Shown here in pieces: positions 1 through 9,659 of a stretch of 64,000 bases of DNA. Origin of the DNA: Amphiduros pacificus (lineage: Eukaryota; Annelida; Polychaeta; Phyllodocida; Hesionidae). Positions within the stretch are counted from its first letter, which is position 1. Each line of letters begins with the position of its first letter. The notes beneath the pieces are model-generated. The model was given only the letters and a program-made list of their open reading frames with translations, was not told the origin of the DNA and searched no databases. Position numbers and translations under genes: made by a program. The DNA lies in NCBI GenBank assembly GCA_949316495.1, contig OX439001.1, positions 25,445,386 through 25,509,385 of the forward strand, given 5' to 3'.

Positions 1-310
1 ATGTCAATGACCTCTGCACTGTCTCTTCTCTATTTCCTCTCCGGTTTGACCTTCTAAATGGTAATGACCTCTTTACTGTCACTTCTCTATCTTCTCTCCG
101 GTTTGACCTTCTAAATGGTAATGACCTCTTTACTGTCTCTTCTCTATCTCCTCTCCGGTTTGACCTTCTAAATGGTAATGACCTCTTTACTGTCTCTTCT
201 CTATCTCCTCTCCGGTTTGACCTTCTAAATGGTAATGACCTCTTTACTGTCTCTTCTCTATCTCCTCTCCGGTTTGACCTTCTAAATGTTAATGACCTCT
301 GTACTGTCTA
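1..310. repeat. 57-bp tandem minisatellite
   Basis: About 5.3 head-to-tail copies of a 57-bp unit containing AATGACCTCT, CTCTCCGGTTTGACC and TTCTAAATGG. The word AATGACCTC recurs at 6, 63, 120, 177, 234 and 291, exactly 57 bp apart. Copies differ by only a few bases, so the array is young or homogenised. It probably continues off the left edge. Confidence 0.97.
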
Positions 311-484
311 TTATTGTGTGACCATAGTTGGAGTCAAGCCTGGGTACATATTGTCTGACATGGTTTTTAATATTTCCAAATAAGGAAGATTTTTTAGACG
401 TAGAATTATAATTTGAGTAATTCCTTTCCCTTACCTTTCTTTACATCTTTTGACATAACTGTTTTCATAACAAATGTGTTGTAG

Positions 485-667
485 GTTGAGCACTTAATCA
501 CTGCGCTTGAGGAGCTGGGTCGGGATGACCTCGCTAATTTCATCATGCCCTTACACCAGAGGGCGCAGGTGTCGGATCTATTGGTCAGTGATATGATGGT
601 GGATACGGCCGTGGGCACTGGGAGTCCCTCAATGGTGCCCAAACTGCCCAGCATCGCCGCCAGATGA
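485..667 (+). CDS. 3'-terminal exon of a death-fold-like protein (partial)
   Basis: A pyrimidine-rich tract ending in TTGTAG at 484 is followed by an open frame of 60 codons ending in TGA at 665-667. The start of the peptide (VEHLITALEELGRDDLANFI) has the pattern of the last helices of a death-fold domain (death, DED or CARD), with a leucine-rich helix and the G-R-D-D-L-A turn. These domains mediate homotypic contacts in apoptotic and innate-immune adaptors. The rest of the exon is a Ser/Pro-poor linker with no recognised domain. Upstream exons lie outside the window, so the protein cannot be named. The minus-strand frame over this region is a serine-rich shadow. The frame continues open after the TGA; see 668-910. 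The death-fold assignment is inference from pattern only. Confidence 0.5.
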   Translation, partial: VEHLITALEELGRDDLANFIMPLHQRAQVSDLLVSDMMVDTAVGTGSPSMVPKLPSIAAR

Positions 668-910
668 CAGGCCCGGTCGCAGCAACCATCACCGCTGCCT
701 ATCCAAGATGATGATAATGATGATTGTGATAATGATGATGATGATGATTTCGATGAGGTGGACATTGGTGATATTCCAAAGTCATCAGTGTCACCGCTGC
801 CTATCCAAGATGATGGTAATGATTATGATGATGACGATGGTGGTGATGATTTCGAAGAGGTGGAAATTGGTGATATTCCAAAGTCATCAGTGTCAAATGA
901 CGGCGGTTGA
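668..910 (+). other. Open acidic repeat continuing in frame beyond the TGA
   Basis: The frame of 485-667 stays open for another 80 codons to a second TGA at 908-910. It encodes two near-identical units of about 35 residues. Each starts PLPIQDD, runs through an Asp-rich stretch and ends DIGDIPKSSVS or EIGDIPKSSVS. Retained frame and residue-level repetition suggest real coding sequence, or coding sequence until recently. Possible explanations are stop read-through, a recent nonsense change in this individual, or removal of the TGA by splicing: CAG|GTGTCG and GATGACAG|GCC would excise an in-frame segment. A simple GAT microsatellite expansion is an alternative for the Asp runs but not for the flanking repeated words. 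Confidence 0.45.
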
Positions 911-1100
911 AACTGACCAAGGAGCGTTAAATCTAAGAAGCCTTTTTTACAGACAAATTGAAGCTGCAGAATATTCATGTTCAATTGCTGGCTTATGACA
1001 TACTTTCGAACTTTATCTCTGAAATAGGATAGAATAATGTGGTAAAATTGCATGAACTAAACCTTAACATCAAACAGAGCATAACGCCTATCATAGGGTC

Positions 1101-1106
1101 AATAAA
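1101..1106 (+). terminator. Candidate polyadenylation signal AATAAA
   Basis: AATAAA lies about 190 bp after the second in-frame TGA of the 485-910 exon, the usual place for the end of a 3' UTR. Between 911 and 1100 there is no other coding signal. Confidence 0.45.
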
Positions 1107-1615
1107 CCAATAATTCATTCCCTTTGGCATCTTTAACTTGCTGTGGTAAATACAAGCCTTACAAGCCATTTTTCATCGAGATATGCCTCCAGTGAAGAAA
1201 CAATCGTCACCTTGTTAAATATCCACCAGATGGCAGCATTGCATTGTCATGAGAGGGGGCAGTAACTCCTGGGAGAGTATGTTTTTCCTGCTGTGTAACA
1301 TTAACATAGAGCAGAGAGATTTAAAACAGACATTGGAACAAACTGAAGTTCTGCATTAAGTTCTGCACTTCCTGTTGCCCACGTGTGGCCATTTGGCCAG
1401 CTTGTCAAGGGAATTTTCACTGTTTTTTGTACAAATGGACCATGTTATCGTCTATGGATCATCATGTTGACATTAAGTGGATGCAGTAGATTATAAAGGT
1501 ACTGTTTTATAGCATTTAGATGGAGAAATGTATTGTAATTTATGCAAAAAAGATTGCGCGAGACCATATGAGAGTTGGATGGTGCACCGTGCTGACACCT
1601 AGTGGCAGACCAGCT
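1107..1615. other. Intergenic stretch, no gene seen
   Basis: AT-rich sequence with short open frames only, no splice-supported exon and no clear repeat up to the MITE at 1624. Confidence 0.5.
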
Positions 1616-1623
1616 CTTTTCAA

Positions 1624-1995
1624 CCCGGGGGGGGGGGGGGGGTACTCTCATAGTCAGCGTTACCGGGGAAGCTGGGCTAAATAGGGTCCTTTTCGCAGAT
1701 ATTTTCCCTAAAACAGGTTAAGATATTTCATCATTTTCCCTAAAACAGGGTACTATTTTTTCAAATTTCTCCCTAAAACAGGGACCACAATCCCCCTTTC
1801 CAAATCTCACCCTTCTGCATCATCCCTAAATGAGGGTATCAAAAATTCAGCTAGTCCTAAATCAGGGTACCAAATTTCAGCTAGTCCTAAATCAGGGTAC
1901 CAATAATGATAGAATATTTCCCTAATTCAGGCTCTGGGGTTTTCAGTTCCATCCCAGCCTCCGCGGGTTAAAATCATGAGAGTACCCCCCCCGGG
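1624..1995. mobile_element. 372-bp MITE with 8-bp target duplication (hAT-like)
   Basis: The element begins CCC plus 16 G then TACTCTCAT and ends ATGAGAGTA plus C run plus GGG, so it has terminal inverted repeats. It is flanked by a perfect 8-bp direct repeat CTTTTCAA at 1616-1623 and 1996-2003. An 8-bp duplication fits hAT or a similar superfamily, although the G-run termini are not typical of hAT. The interior has no open frame and is built of degenerate units such as CCCTAAAACAGGG and CCTAAATCAGGGTACC. A second, right-truncated copy is at 49279-49512. Confidence 0.88.
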
Positions 1996-2003
1996 CTTTT
2001 CAA

Positions 2004-2687
2004 TCTCTGTTTAAATATTTCTGCACAGAGAAAGGGAAGGATCAAGTTTTATATGTGATATCGCGGCGCATAAAACACTTTTTTTATTGATCAGCTCTGA
2101 ATTCGTGAATACACAAAGCAGACATTTATGTATATTTTCATGGAATATTTCATTCTGAATTTGGCCTGAATATGGATGACGTAACTATAAACTGTTGGCT
2201 ACTCGAGTGTGCAGGCTTGTAAAAATGCCTTTTGATCGTTCCCTTGAAAGTCAGGTTTCAAAGCTCTCAATTTCATATTTAATCCTGGACTTAAATATTC
2301 GAGTAAGTTGGCCACGAGACCAACCTTGAACATGTTTTTTATATATTACCTCTGTATAAATGATGAAAAGTAAGAGGTGTTGCGTGCTACGGTTACATGA
2401 TGTATCCAATGATGTAAGAGATCGGAGTTGATATATAGTGCACAATAACTGCCAGGAATGAAAAATATTATTACTTGTATTTTTGTATTTGTCCTCAATA
2501 CGTTTTGAAAAACATTTGAATGAGAGGTGAGTTTTTACTGTGGACCATGATGGCAAATGTGGTACGAAAAAACCTGACTGTGATATGTTCCCCGACAGAG
2601 GGCACTCCTCATCCATTTAGCATTATTCGAATGCAACATTTTTACATGTTTATATCGTGTATCCTAATAATATCAGATATGGTGTTT
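2004..2687. other. Intergenic stretch, no gene seen
   Basis: AT-rich DNA. A 121-codon open frame on the minus strand (2251-2616) shows no domain, biased composition or splice context and is taken as chance. Confidence 0.5.
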
Positions 2688-2985
2688 ACCTAATAATTAC
2701 TAGTAAGATCTAGTGAAAGAATCCTGTAAGTCTGTGTTATTATGAATCCATAATAACAGTAAATAATAATTACTAGTAAGATCTAGTGAAAGAATCCTGT
2801 AAGTCTGTGTTATTACGAATCCATAATAACAGTAAATAATAATTACTAGTAAGATCTAGTGAAAGAATCCTGTAAGTCTGTGTCATTATGAATCCATAAT
2901 AACAGTAAATAATAATTACTAGTAAGATCTAGTGAACGAATCCTGTAAGTCTGTGTTATTATGAATCCATAATAACAATAAACAG
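2688..2985. repeat. 73-bp tandem repeat, four copies
   Basis: The word TACTAGTAAG recurs at 2698, 2771, 2844 and 2917, exactly 73 bp apart. Each unit holds a near-palindrome ACTAGTAAGATCTAGT and a second one around TTATGAATCCATAA. Copies differ at single bases, which implies recent amplification. Confidence 0.97.
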
Positions 2986-3707
2986 TCCATTTTGTGCTCT
3001 ACATACTGTTCGGAGAATACACACATAATTTAGCTTTTTTTAAAGGGTTAAAATGGTTCATTATAAATGTGTGCTATTTTACTATATACCAGAGAACTGG
3101 TTTGTTAATTCGTTACAACATATTATATAGAGTACTGGATTGCACATGTATATTACACTTTTCCTCAAAGCATTCGTACGAGAACGCAAAAAAACATATT
3201 TGATTTCGCGCTGGATTATTATTGTTTTATTTTTATTTTTGGGGGTTTTTTTGGGGGGGAGGGGGGAGTGACTTAATTTGCTTGATTTATCAAAAATAAA
3301 TTGTATCAAAAATAAATACCATACACGCTTATCCAGTTCACATTTATAAAATATATTTATATAATTTAATTATATTTTTCACAATTGAATAAAGTGTTAT
3401 TGCAAAAACATACATTTCATATATTGTCGTTTACTTTTATTTTAAAATGTGACATTTATCTTACAATGTGACATTTATCTCACATTTATACTCACAATTG
3501 GAATATTCAGCTGATTTGGTCTCCTTTTAGAAAACTATTATCTTGGAGTCATTACTCCAAGCTATTATCGAGTCAACCCAAGATCTTATATGCCATCTGA
3601 CAAGACAAGGCTAGACTACCTGGCACCAGTGTTAGTTGTTATGTGCTTAACTAACTTATTTATTACTTATTTATTTTTGTGCTTAATTCACTCATAGATG
3701 TTGAAGA

Positions 3708-3910
3708 TTTGTTTGTTTGTTTTACGATTCTTTCAACCCGATTTCAGTTATTCATTACCGACTTGCATTAGATATATTGCTGCATTATCGAATTGCATCT
3801 CGTAGGTCCTTGACAAGAAAACAAACCCAGCCACAGATTTACAATGACAAAAGATTAACCCTCCAGGCACCAACCTTGGCTTATATGATAAATTGTTCAA
3901 TTTTTTAATC
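3708..3910 (-). mobile_element. Old, truncated SINE copy
   Basis: The order of matches to the intact SINE at 6008-6339 is kept: TTTGTTTGTTTG tail, TTTCAGTTATT, TGCTGCATTATCGAATTGCATCTCGTAGGTCCTTGACA, CACAGATTTACAA, then a decayed stretch. The tRNA-like head is missing. It is more diverged than the other two copies and so is older or belongs to a sister subfamily. Confidence 0.7.
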
Positions 3911-4050
3911 CCCTACAACTGTGTATTCACTCCACGCCACTAAGGTGTTATTGTCCAAAACAACAAACAATCTAGTTGATACACAAAGCTTTTATGGCAG
4001 TAAAAGTGTCAACAGAATAGATACAATTCTTGGTATCAGAACACAAAACA

Positions 4051-4151
4051 AAGATGGCCGATCTGCCACCAGGGGGCACTCAGCTCAATCCAAGGGAGCA
4101 TACCTTTTACCATAACCAACAAGCAGGGAGCATAACATATATACAATGGCG
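4051..4151. repeat. 100-bp direct repeat, left copy
   Basis: From ACAAAGATGG to ATACAATGGCG this segment matches 6775-6876 in the same orientation with about one mismatch. The pair brackets the Gypsy fossil. It may be a remnant of element ends or leader sequence, or a product of a separate duplication. A TGGTATCAGAAC motif at about 4032, like a tRNA-Met primer-binding site, lies just to its left on the plus strand. Confidence 0.75.
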
Positions 4152-4380
4152 TGACATATTTTTCTTTTTGTCAATGTTCACTTTGTTAATTTTAAACTGA
4201 GAAATTAAATCTACTGCAATAGTCACATAAGAAACAACATTATATGACCACTAACTGTCTGTTGTAAAATGAAACTATAAAACTAGAACACAAAACAATT
4301 GTTCCATTGTAAAAACTTGATAGTCAGTTTATAGGCTAAAATCCTCCAAATACTTTGGAGGTCTTTTGTCTCTGGTTGAT

Positions 4381-6774
4381 CTACGAGGTGGTTACCCTGT
4401 CATTTTGAGGTACAGGTTTTGATAAAGCACTATGTGACTCAGCTACATGGTCATTCATCAGTTCTGCACCAAAGGGACCAGAATAAGCTGTATCCAATTG
4501 TGCTGGCAGAGAGATCTCATTTGGTATGCTGGGTAGCATAGGGAGTGGTGAACTTTGAAGGAGAGGATCTTCTTCCTCACAATCAGACATATCATATCCC
4601 CCATTTTTCCTGTAATACTGAGTTTCTGACTTGATTAATTCTCCATGTACTTTATAACACTCAGATTCTTTGACCCTGTAGGAAGTGCTGCATAACTGTG
4701 AACCTGTAAATTTGCGTGTATTGCACCATTCTCCATTGGTTGAAACAACAAGATAACGATCTCTAGCACGAGATTTATTACGATCTGAATGCAGATACAC
4801 AAGATCTCCAAGCTCAACTTTTGATGAGAGTATGATTCTTTGGGGTGCCTTTGATTTTTCACTGTGTGGATGATTTGACAGACGTTGTTCATGTTGATCT
4901 AATATAAGTTTGCGATCGGTTAACGGCACTTGAGTATTCTTGAACTGATCACGCTGAGTCCACATTTCTAGTGATGACAGCCCATGACTCCTGATACGAG
5001 AGTTGAGACATGCGACTGCGACAGCTAGTTTTGTTGGTGAGACGGGTCCACCATTTGGGTCTTGTCTCAAAATTTCATCCTCAATCTCCTGCACAGCTCT
5101 TTCTTACTTCCGGGTTTTTGTTCAAATTCTTTGTACGGCCAATCTCAATAGAGATTCTATCACTGTATAATTGTTCATAATTTACTAATGAATCCAGGTG
5201 TGGGGTCAGTGCGCACCACTGCAATTGGGCCATCCAGGGGTCGTAACTCTACACAGAGACATATTAGAGCTTCACGTAAAGACTCTTGTCGTTCATTTGC
5301 AATAATGCATGTTGCTGTATATGAAGTGACTGTTTCTCTGAAGACTAATATAAGCTGTCTCTCACGTTCAAGTACATCTGCTGCAAATGGCTTCTGGGGG
5401 ATCACTGGTAGCCTGTTGGAGTATGTGAGATTTTTTGTAGAAAGGTGCATTGATGACATGACTTAGTGACTTGCTCAATAGTTTTATCCATGTCAAGGGC
5501 ATAGAAGAATCTAAGGCAAATGAGCTTCATTTGATGACCAGCTTAAAATGTAGAGCTGTGATAAGACCTTCTAAGACCTGGCGTGGAACTATGATACACT
5601 CACATGTAGGAGCAAGGGGCTCATCCCGGCAGACAACTTAAAGGCCGTCCCTAGCAACTGTTGCTGCATTGAGATAGCGTTTTATGTCTTTGATATTGGT
5701 AGCTTTTTTGATGGTCATGTACCTTGTGTTAGGTGCGCATGAACACGTCATAAATCAGTGCATTCCATTTGTGTCAAAACCAAGCAGCCCTGGTTGTGAA
5801 TGGAAGTCTTGCTGAACCAGATGCAAGATCTTGTAGTGACACACTGTGAACAACGGAATCTTCCGTGACAGCAACAAATGAACACACTTGGCAATTATCA
5901 GCATCACAATCTGGTGCATTTCTACAGGCAAAATCAGATGGCAGATTAGCTGAACCTGATAAATGTCTGACAGAGACCTGATACCGACTTATGGTTGACA
6001 GGAAGGTTTGTTTGTTTGTTTGTTTGTTTGTTTGTTTGGGGTTTTACATCACTTTCAGCATTATTTCAGTCATTTCGCGATGAGACCTACTTGTAGCAGA
6101 TATAGTGCTGCCTCACTGAATTGTCATGTCGCAGGTCCTTGACATGACAACCCACCCGGTCACAGATTTACAAGGACAATGGGTGAACCCTTTGGCACGG
6201 GCCTCAGCTCATGTTGGAAATTGTATCATGAGTTCAATCTCGGCACGTCCGGGGTTCGAACCCATGACCTTTGGATCACAACAGAGGAACTGGTGCTAAT
6301 AAGCTGGCACTCTAACCAACTGCGCCATGGCCTGTGGCCTGACAGGAAGGTAGGCACACGTACACTTGATGAAAATTCACCTCGACACAACTTTTCGAAT
6401 GCCTGCACACATGGTTTACTGTCTGTTAGTGTGGAAACTTTATGTTGCGACTGTATGATATGAGGGCTAAAATGCTTCACAGCTGCTGCAATGCATAAGG
6501 CCTCAATTTCGCATGGTATCGATGTTACCTGCCTTTTACGTAACTTGGCACTAAAGAAACCCACTAGTCTAGGTTTGTTATTTCTTGTGACATATAGAGT
6601 AGCTCATAGACCATGTTTTTTTTACTGCACCATCTGTGATAATCCAAAGTTGATCATCAGCTCTGGGCAACATAATGGTTTTGTTTGTAGAGAGGGCTTC
6701 CTGGCTTCTAACAAATATTTTCTTGAGATCGTCATTCCACTCTATTTTTTCTTTAGATTGACGACCTGCTACAA
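4381..6774 (-). mobile_element. Ty3/Gypsy-like LTR retrotransposon fossil (pol fragment)
   Basis: Reading on the minus strand from 6774 down, the parts are: the end of the reverse transcriptase and the RNase H region (6578-6774, then around 6355-6564), a linker and zinc-finger region, the integrase core (around 5175-5459, with the LDGP and RTDP words typical of these integrases), and the integrase C-terminal region (4381-5094, with DLVYLHSDRNKSRARDRY). Gag, protease and most of the reverse transcriptase are absent. The element is broken, with several breaks, and a SINE at 6008-6339 is inserted in it. BEL/Pao is a less likely alternative. The 100-bp direct repeats at 4051-4151 and 6775-6876 bracket it. 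Decay of the interior suggests an old copy. Confidence 0.85.
6008..6339 (-). mobile_element. tRNA-derived SINE, full length, with target duplication
   Basis: On the minus strand the element starts GGCC...CATGGCGCAGTTGG (pol III A box) and has GGGTTCGAACCCC (B box) about 60 bp on, so its head comes from a tRNA gene. A body of about 230 bp follows, then a tail GTAAAACCCCAAACAAAC extending into (CAAA)n. It is flanked by a 12-bp duplication TGACAGGAAGGT at 5996-6007 and 6340-6351. It is inserted in the Gypsy fossil, so it is younger than it. Other copies are at 43240-44688 (interrupted) and 3708-3910 (decayed). Confidence 0.95.
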
Positions 6775-6876
6775 CAAAGATGGTCGATCTGCCACCAGGG
6801 GGCACTCAGCTCAATCCAAGGGAGCATACCTTTTACCATAACCAACAAGCAGGGAGCATAACATATATACAATGGC
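6775..6876. repeat. 100-bp direct repeat, right copy
   Basis: Same sequence and orientation as 4051-4151, with about one difference. It abuts exactly the point where the Gypsy homology stops at 6774. Confidence 0.75.
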
Positions 6877-7109
6877 GCCGGTATTCTACCTCCCAGGTTA
6901 GGTTTATTTGATAATAAAAAAGAAACTTGTCATGTTTTAGAACAACAACCAGACTAATGTTTATCAGAGTTGTATTGCAGCCAAAATATTAGAGGACCCT
7001 GCATTTCACGCATTTATGATAAAGATTTATAGATTATATCGTTTTTGTTGTACAAAAGGTACATGTCTCTATCACAGCATTTCAAATCTAAATGAGCTTT
7101 TGAGTATGG

Positions 7110-7170
7110 ATAAAGATTGCTTAGTCTCTTTGTTGGATCTTTGAATGTGGCCATTACATTTAACAATCTG
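7110..7170 (-). pseudogene. Fragment of a duplicated sulfotransferase exon
   Basis: The minus-strand words NVMATFKDPTKRLSN resemble LLMAIFKDPAKRLIS in exon 2 of the sulfotransferase at 7409-9647. About 27 of 32 nucleotides match around 7131-7163 against 8407-8439. This is the PAPS 3'-phosphate-binding region. No flanking exon structure or continuing homology is visible, so it looks like the relic of a tandem duplicate downstream of the intact gene. Confidence 0.45.
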
Positions 7171-7348
7171 CATCTGCTCAGTATAAGTGTCTCAAAGACA
7201 AAATCTTGAATCTTTTGATCTGAGAAAGGAAAACACAACTCAACCAAATATTACTATGTTAATTATGAATGAGATTGTGACAAAATGCTCTTGGTGGTAA
7301 ACAACTCATAGTATAATCCACGTCTGTCCTTCTCATGATGAGAACTCA

Positions 7349-7354
7349 TTTATT
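7349..7354 (-). terminator. Candidate polyadenylation signal for the sulfotransferase
   Basis: TTTATT on the plus strand is AATAAA on the minus strand, 55 bp after the TAA stop at 7409-7411. This is a compact and typical 3' UTR. Confidence 0.5.
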
Positions 7355-7408
7355 CATTAAATACAATGCAACATATCCAAACCACCATGCATTGTAAAAA
7401 CACGTATG

Positions 7409-9647
7409 TTATGACCAATTGAATTTCTGACCAACAAGCTCATAAAATTGTTCATTATAAGGTCTGTAGAAATCTCTTATTTTGGCCATTTGGTCATCAG
7501 GGACATCTGGATGTTGACTGTCTCTGCCTTTATTTTTACCCATACATTTTGGTTGACCTCTGACATTCTGACAGAAATAGCCTTTTTCTTCATCAAACAT
7601 GAAATCAGCACTTGTGATGACGCTTCTCACTTTCAAAAAGTCTTCAGCACTCTTTGAATATGAAAATAAAAATGAGAATTACATTTGTTAGAAATATGTT
7701 AATGTGAGATGTGAGATTTAGTTCAAAGAGTCATATAATCTCTACCTTAAATCCTGAAACTTAATTAATTCACCTTCCAAAGCTGCATAAAGATCAAAAT
7801 AATTCAGTTTGTTTAAACTGTGATCTATTTACATATTTACGTATTAAATGATTTTAGATTTTTTATGTTACAATTCATAAGAATTAAATGCTTTAATTTG
7901 TATCATCATGTCTACCTGAATATGCAACAGAATCATCCCCTGCCACATTTTGAAAAGAACAGGGCATTTATTCCAGGTGACAGGTCTCTAGTCTGAATTA
8001 ATTGACCAGATAAAGTCTGAATTAATTGACCAGGTCTCTGGTCTGAATTAATTGACCAGATAAAGTCTGAATTAATTGACCAGATAAAGTGTCATTTATA
8101 GAAACGGATATTGTTCATATACATGAACATGCTGATCAATTTCTAAAATATTGTTGGATGTACAATACCTGCAGTTCTGTAGCTGGGTTTTTGATGAAAT
8201 TATCACCATTAATTATATGAATCTGCTTCCAAGGAAAATATTTAAGCCAGTGCTTCAGATGCTGAACATAGATTCCCACTTTGACTGGTTCATAGCTGCT
8301 GTTTACACTACCATTTGGATAAAAAACAGCATCTTGAAATGCTGGGTATTGTTTTCCTCTGTGCTTCCCCACAAACATACTTCTCTCATGTGTATAGTCA
8401 GATATAAGTCTTTTTGCTGGATCCTTGAATATAGCCATGAGCAAAATAGTACTGTTCATCTTTTTCACTCTGTCAGGCACCTTTCTTGACACAAAGTATT
8501 TGGGCGAGCCTTCCAATGTGAGTTGCCCTGGGGTAGATGCTGGCATACTTCGTAAGTACCACCTCATTCCTTTATTGTAATGGTCATCATCGTCGAAGAA
8601 ATGGGCTTCCCCTGGCCTAACACGGACATGCTTATTGATTTGGAGGTATTGCTTAAAAGTACCTGAATAATATAAATATATGGAATATAATAACTTATTT
8701 TACATAGCATGTCAAAGGAGATTTTTATGCGATATTCGACCAACTTAGAGGCACGATGCTTTCACAGATATCATAAATGATTTTTCCGTTAATACAACAC
8801 GTGCGAATGCATTCGCCCTTCATTCCTATTATCATTTTAATCACCCACGACTGTTCCTTTCTCAAGTAACCTCCACATTCAAGTATATTCGCTTATGGAG
8901 AAAATGTCATGCAGTAATTATATTTATTCCTAACATTTGGTTTTCAGTGGAAGAAAACACATCTTACCCATTTTGATTACAACCAATTCACATTTTCAAA
9001 AATATCTCGTGATAAAAAGGGGAATAGGTTACGTTACCTGTTCCACATTTCTTCACTCCGAATAATAACGCCTGGGGAAATCGTTTGAATGTGCTGCCTT
9101 TCTCAACGTTGGAAAATCTTTTCAAATTCAACCTTTCCTGATTTTTGGATATATCTTTATTATATTTTTGTAGTGAAACAGATGAACGCTTATTGGCCAT
9201 CATTTGTTCCACAATCTGCTCCATATATTGGTCCACGTTGCTTTCATTATTGTAATTTCTATTTGTACCCATATTGCTATTCACATTATGTTTGGCTTTC
9301 ATTGGTTTCAAATCGCCATCATGATGTATTCTTGAGTCTTTTCCTGACACGCCTCGTGTTGAAAACAGTTTCTCACTGATATGAGACCATTGGGTATTTT
9401 CCAACCATTTCTCTTCCATATGATCATAATTATACTTATTATCATTTTCAGAAAAGCTTTTTAGATAATTGCCCTTTCCGGGAAGTTCTCTTTCTGGTCT
9501 TGTGTTTTTGCCACTGCTGGACTCTTTCAAGATTGCTCCTTGCAATATGTTTTTGTTCCATTTCATTACACAAATCAAGATGATTGTGGTTGTAATCACA
9601 CACACTATCTTTACCTTATATTTGTAACCACATCCCATGGAAGACAT
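7409..9647 (-). CDS. Heparan sulfate 3-O-sulfotransferase-like, three coding exons
   Basis: Type II Golgi enzyme expected to move sulfate from PAPS to the 3-OH of glucosamine in heparan sulfate. Exons are 9647-9038, 8662-8169 and 7651-7409. The splice sites are G|GTAACG..TTCAG|GT and CAG|GTATTG..CAAAG|AG, phases 1 and 0, giving 448 aa and a TAA stop. Visible parts are a membrane anchor at about 13-28, a long Lys/Asn/Ser-rich stem to about 185, the 5'-phosphosulfate loop ALLFGVKKCGTGTFK (193-207), E222 in PGEAHFFD at the place of the family's catalytic base, and the 3'-phosphate motif IFKDPAKRLISDYT (281-293). The end shows the family's disulfide loop (C395, C404), the KNKGR segment and FYRPYNEQFYELVG. 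The stem is longer than in most vertebrate HS3STs. The ATG at 9647 is followed directly by the anchor, so this start is favoured. It could belong to any HS3ST subgroup. Confidence 0.92.
7981..8092. repeat. Short tandem repeat in sulfotransferase intron 2
   Basis: GTCTGAATTAATTGACCAG is repeated four times with alternating linkers (GTCTCTG or ATAAA). The higher-order unit is about 52 bp. It lies in the intron between exons 2 and 3. Confidence 0.9.
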
Positions 9648-9659
9648 TTTAAAACGGTT

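Noticed and set aside
406-765. Serine-rich minus-strand frame of 119 codons
   Set aside because: Antisense shadow of the Asp-rich plus-strand reading (GAT repeats read as ATC/TCA).
1624-1995. Interstitial telomere repeat
   Set aside because: CCCTAA words are embedded in longer degenerate units inside a MITE with its own termini; they are not arranged as consecutive hexamers.
2251-2616. Minus-strand 121-codon frame
   Set aside because: No domain, no splice context and AT-rich composition; consistent with chance.
6226-6463. tRNA gene suggested by A and B box motifs
   Set aside because: The tRNA-like part is the head of a SINE with a 230-bp body, tail and target duplication; no intact cloverleaf was evident.
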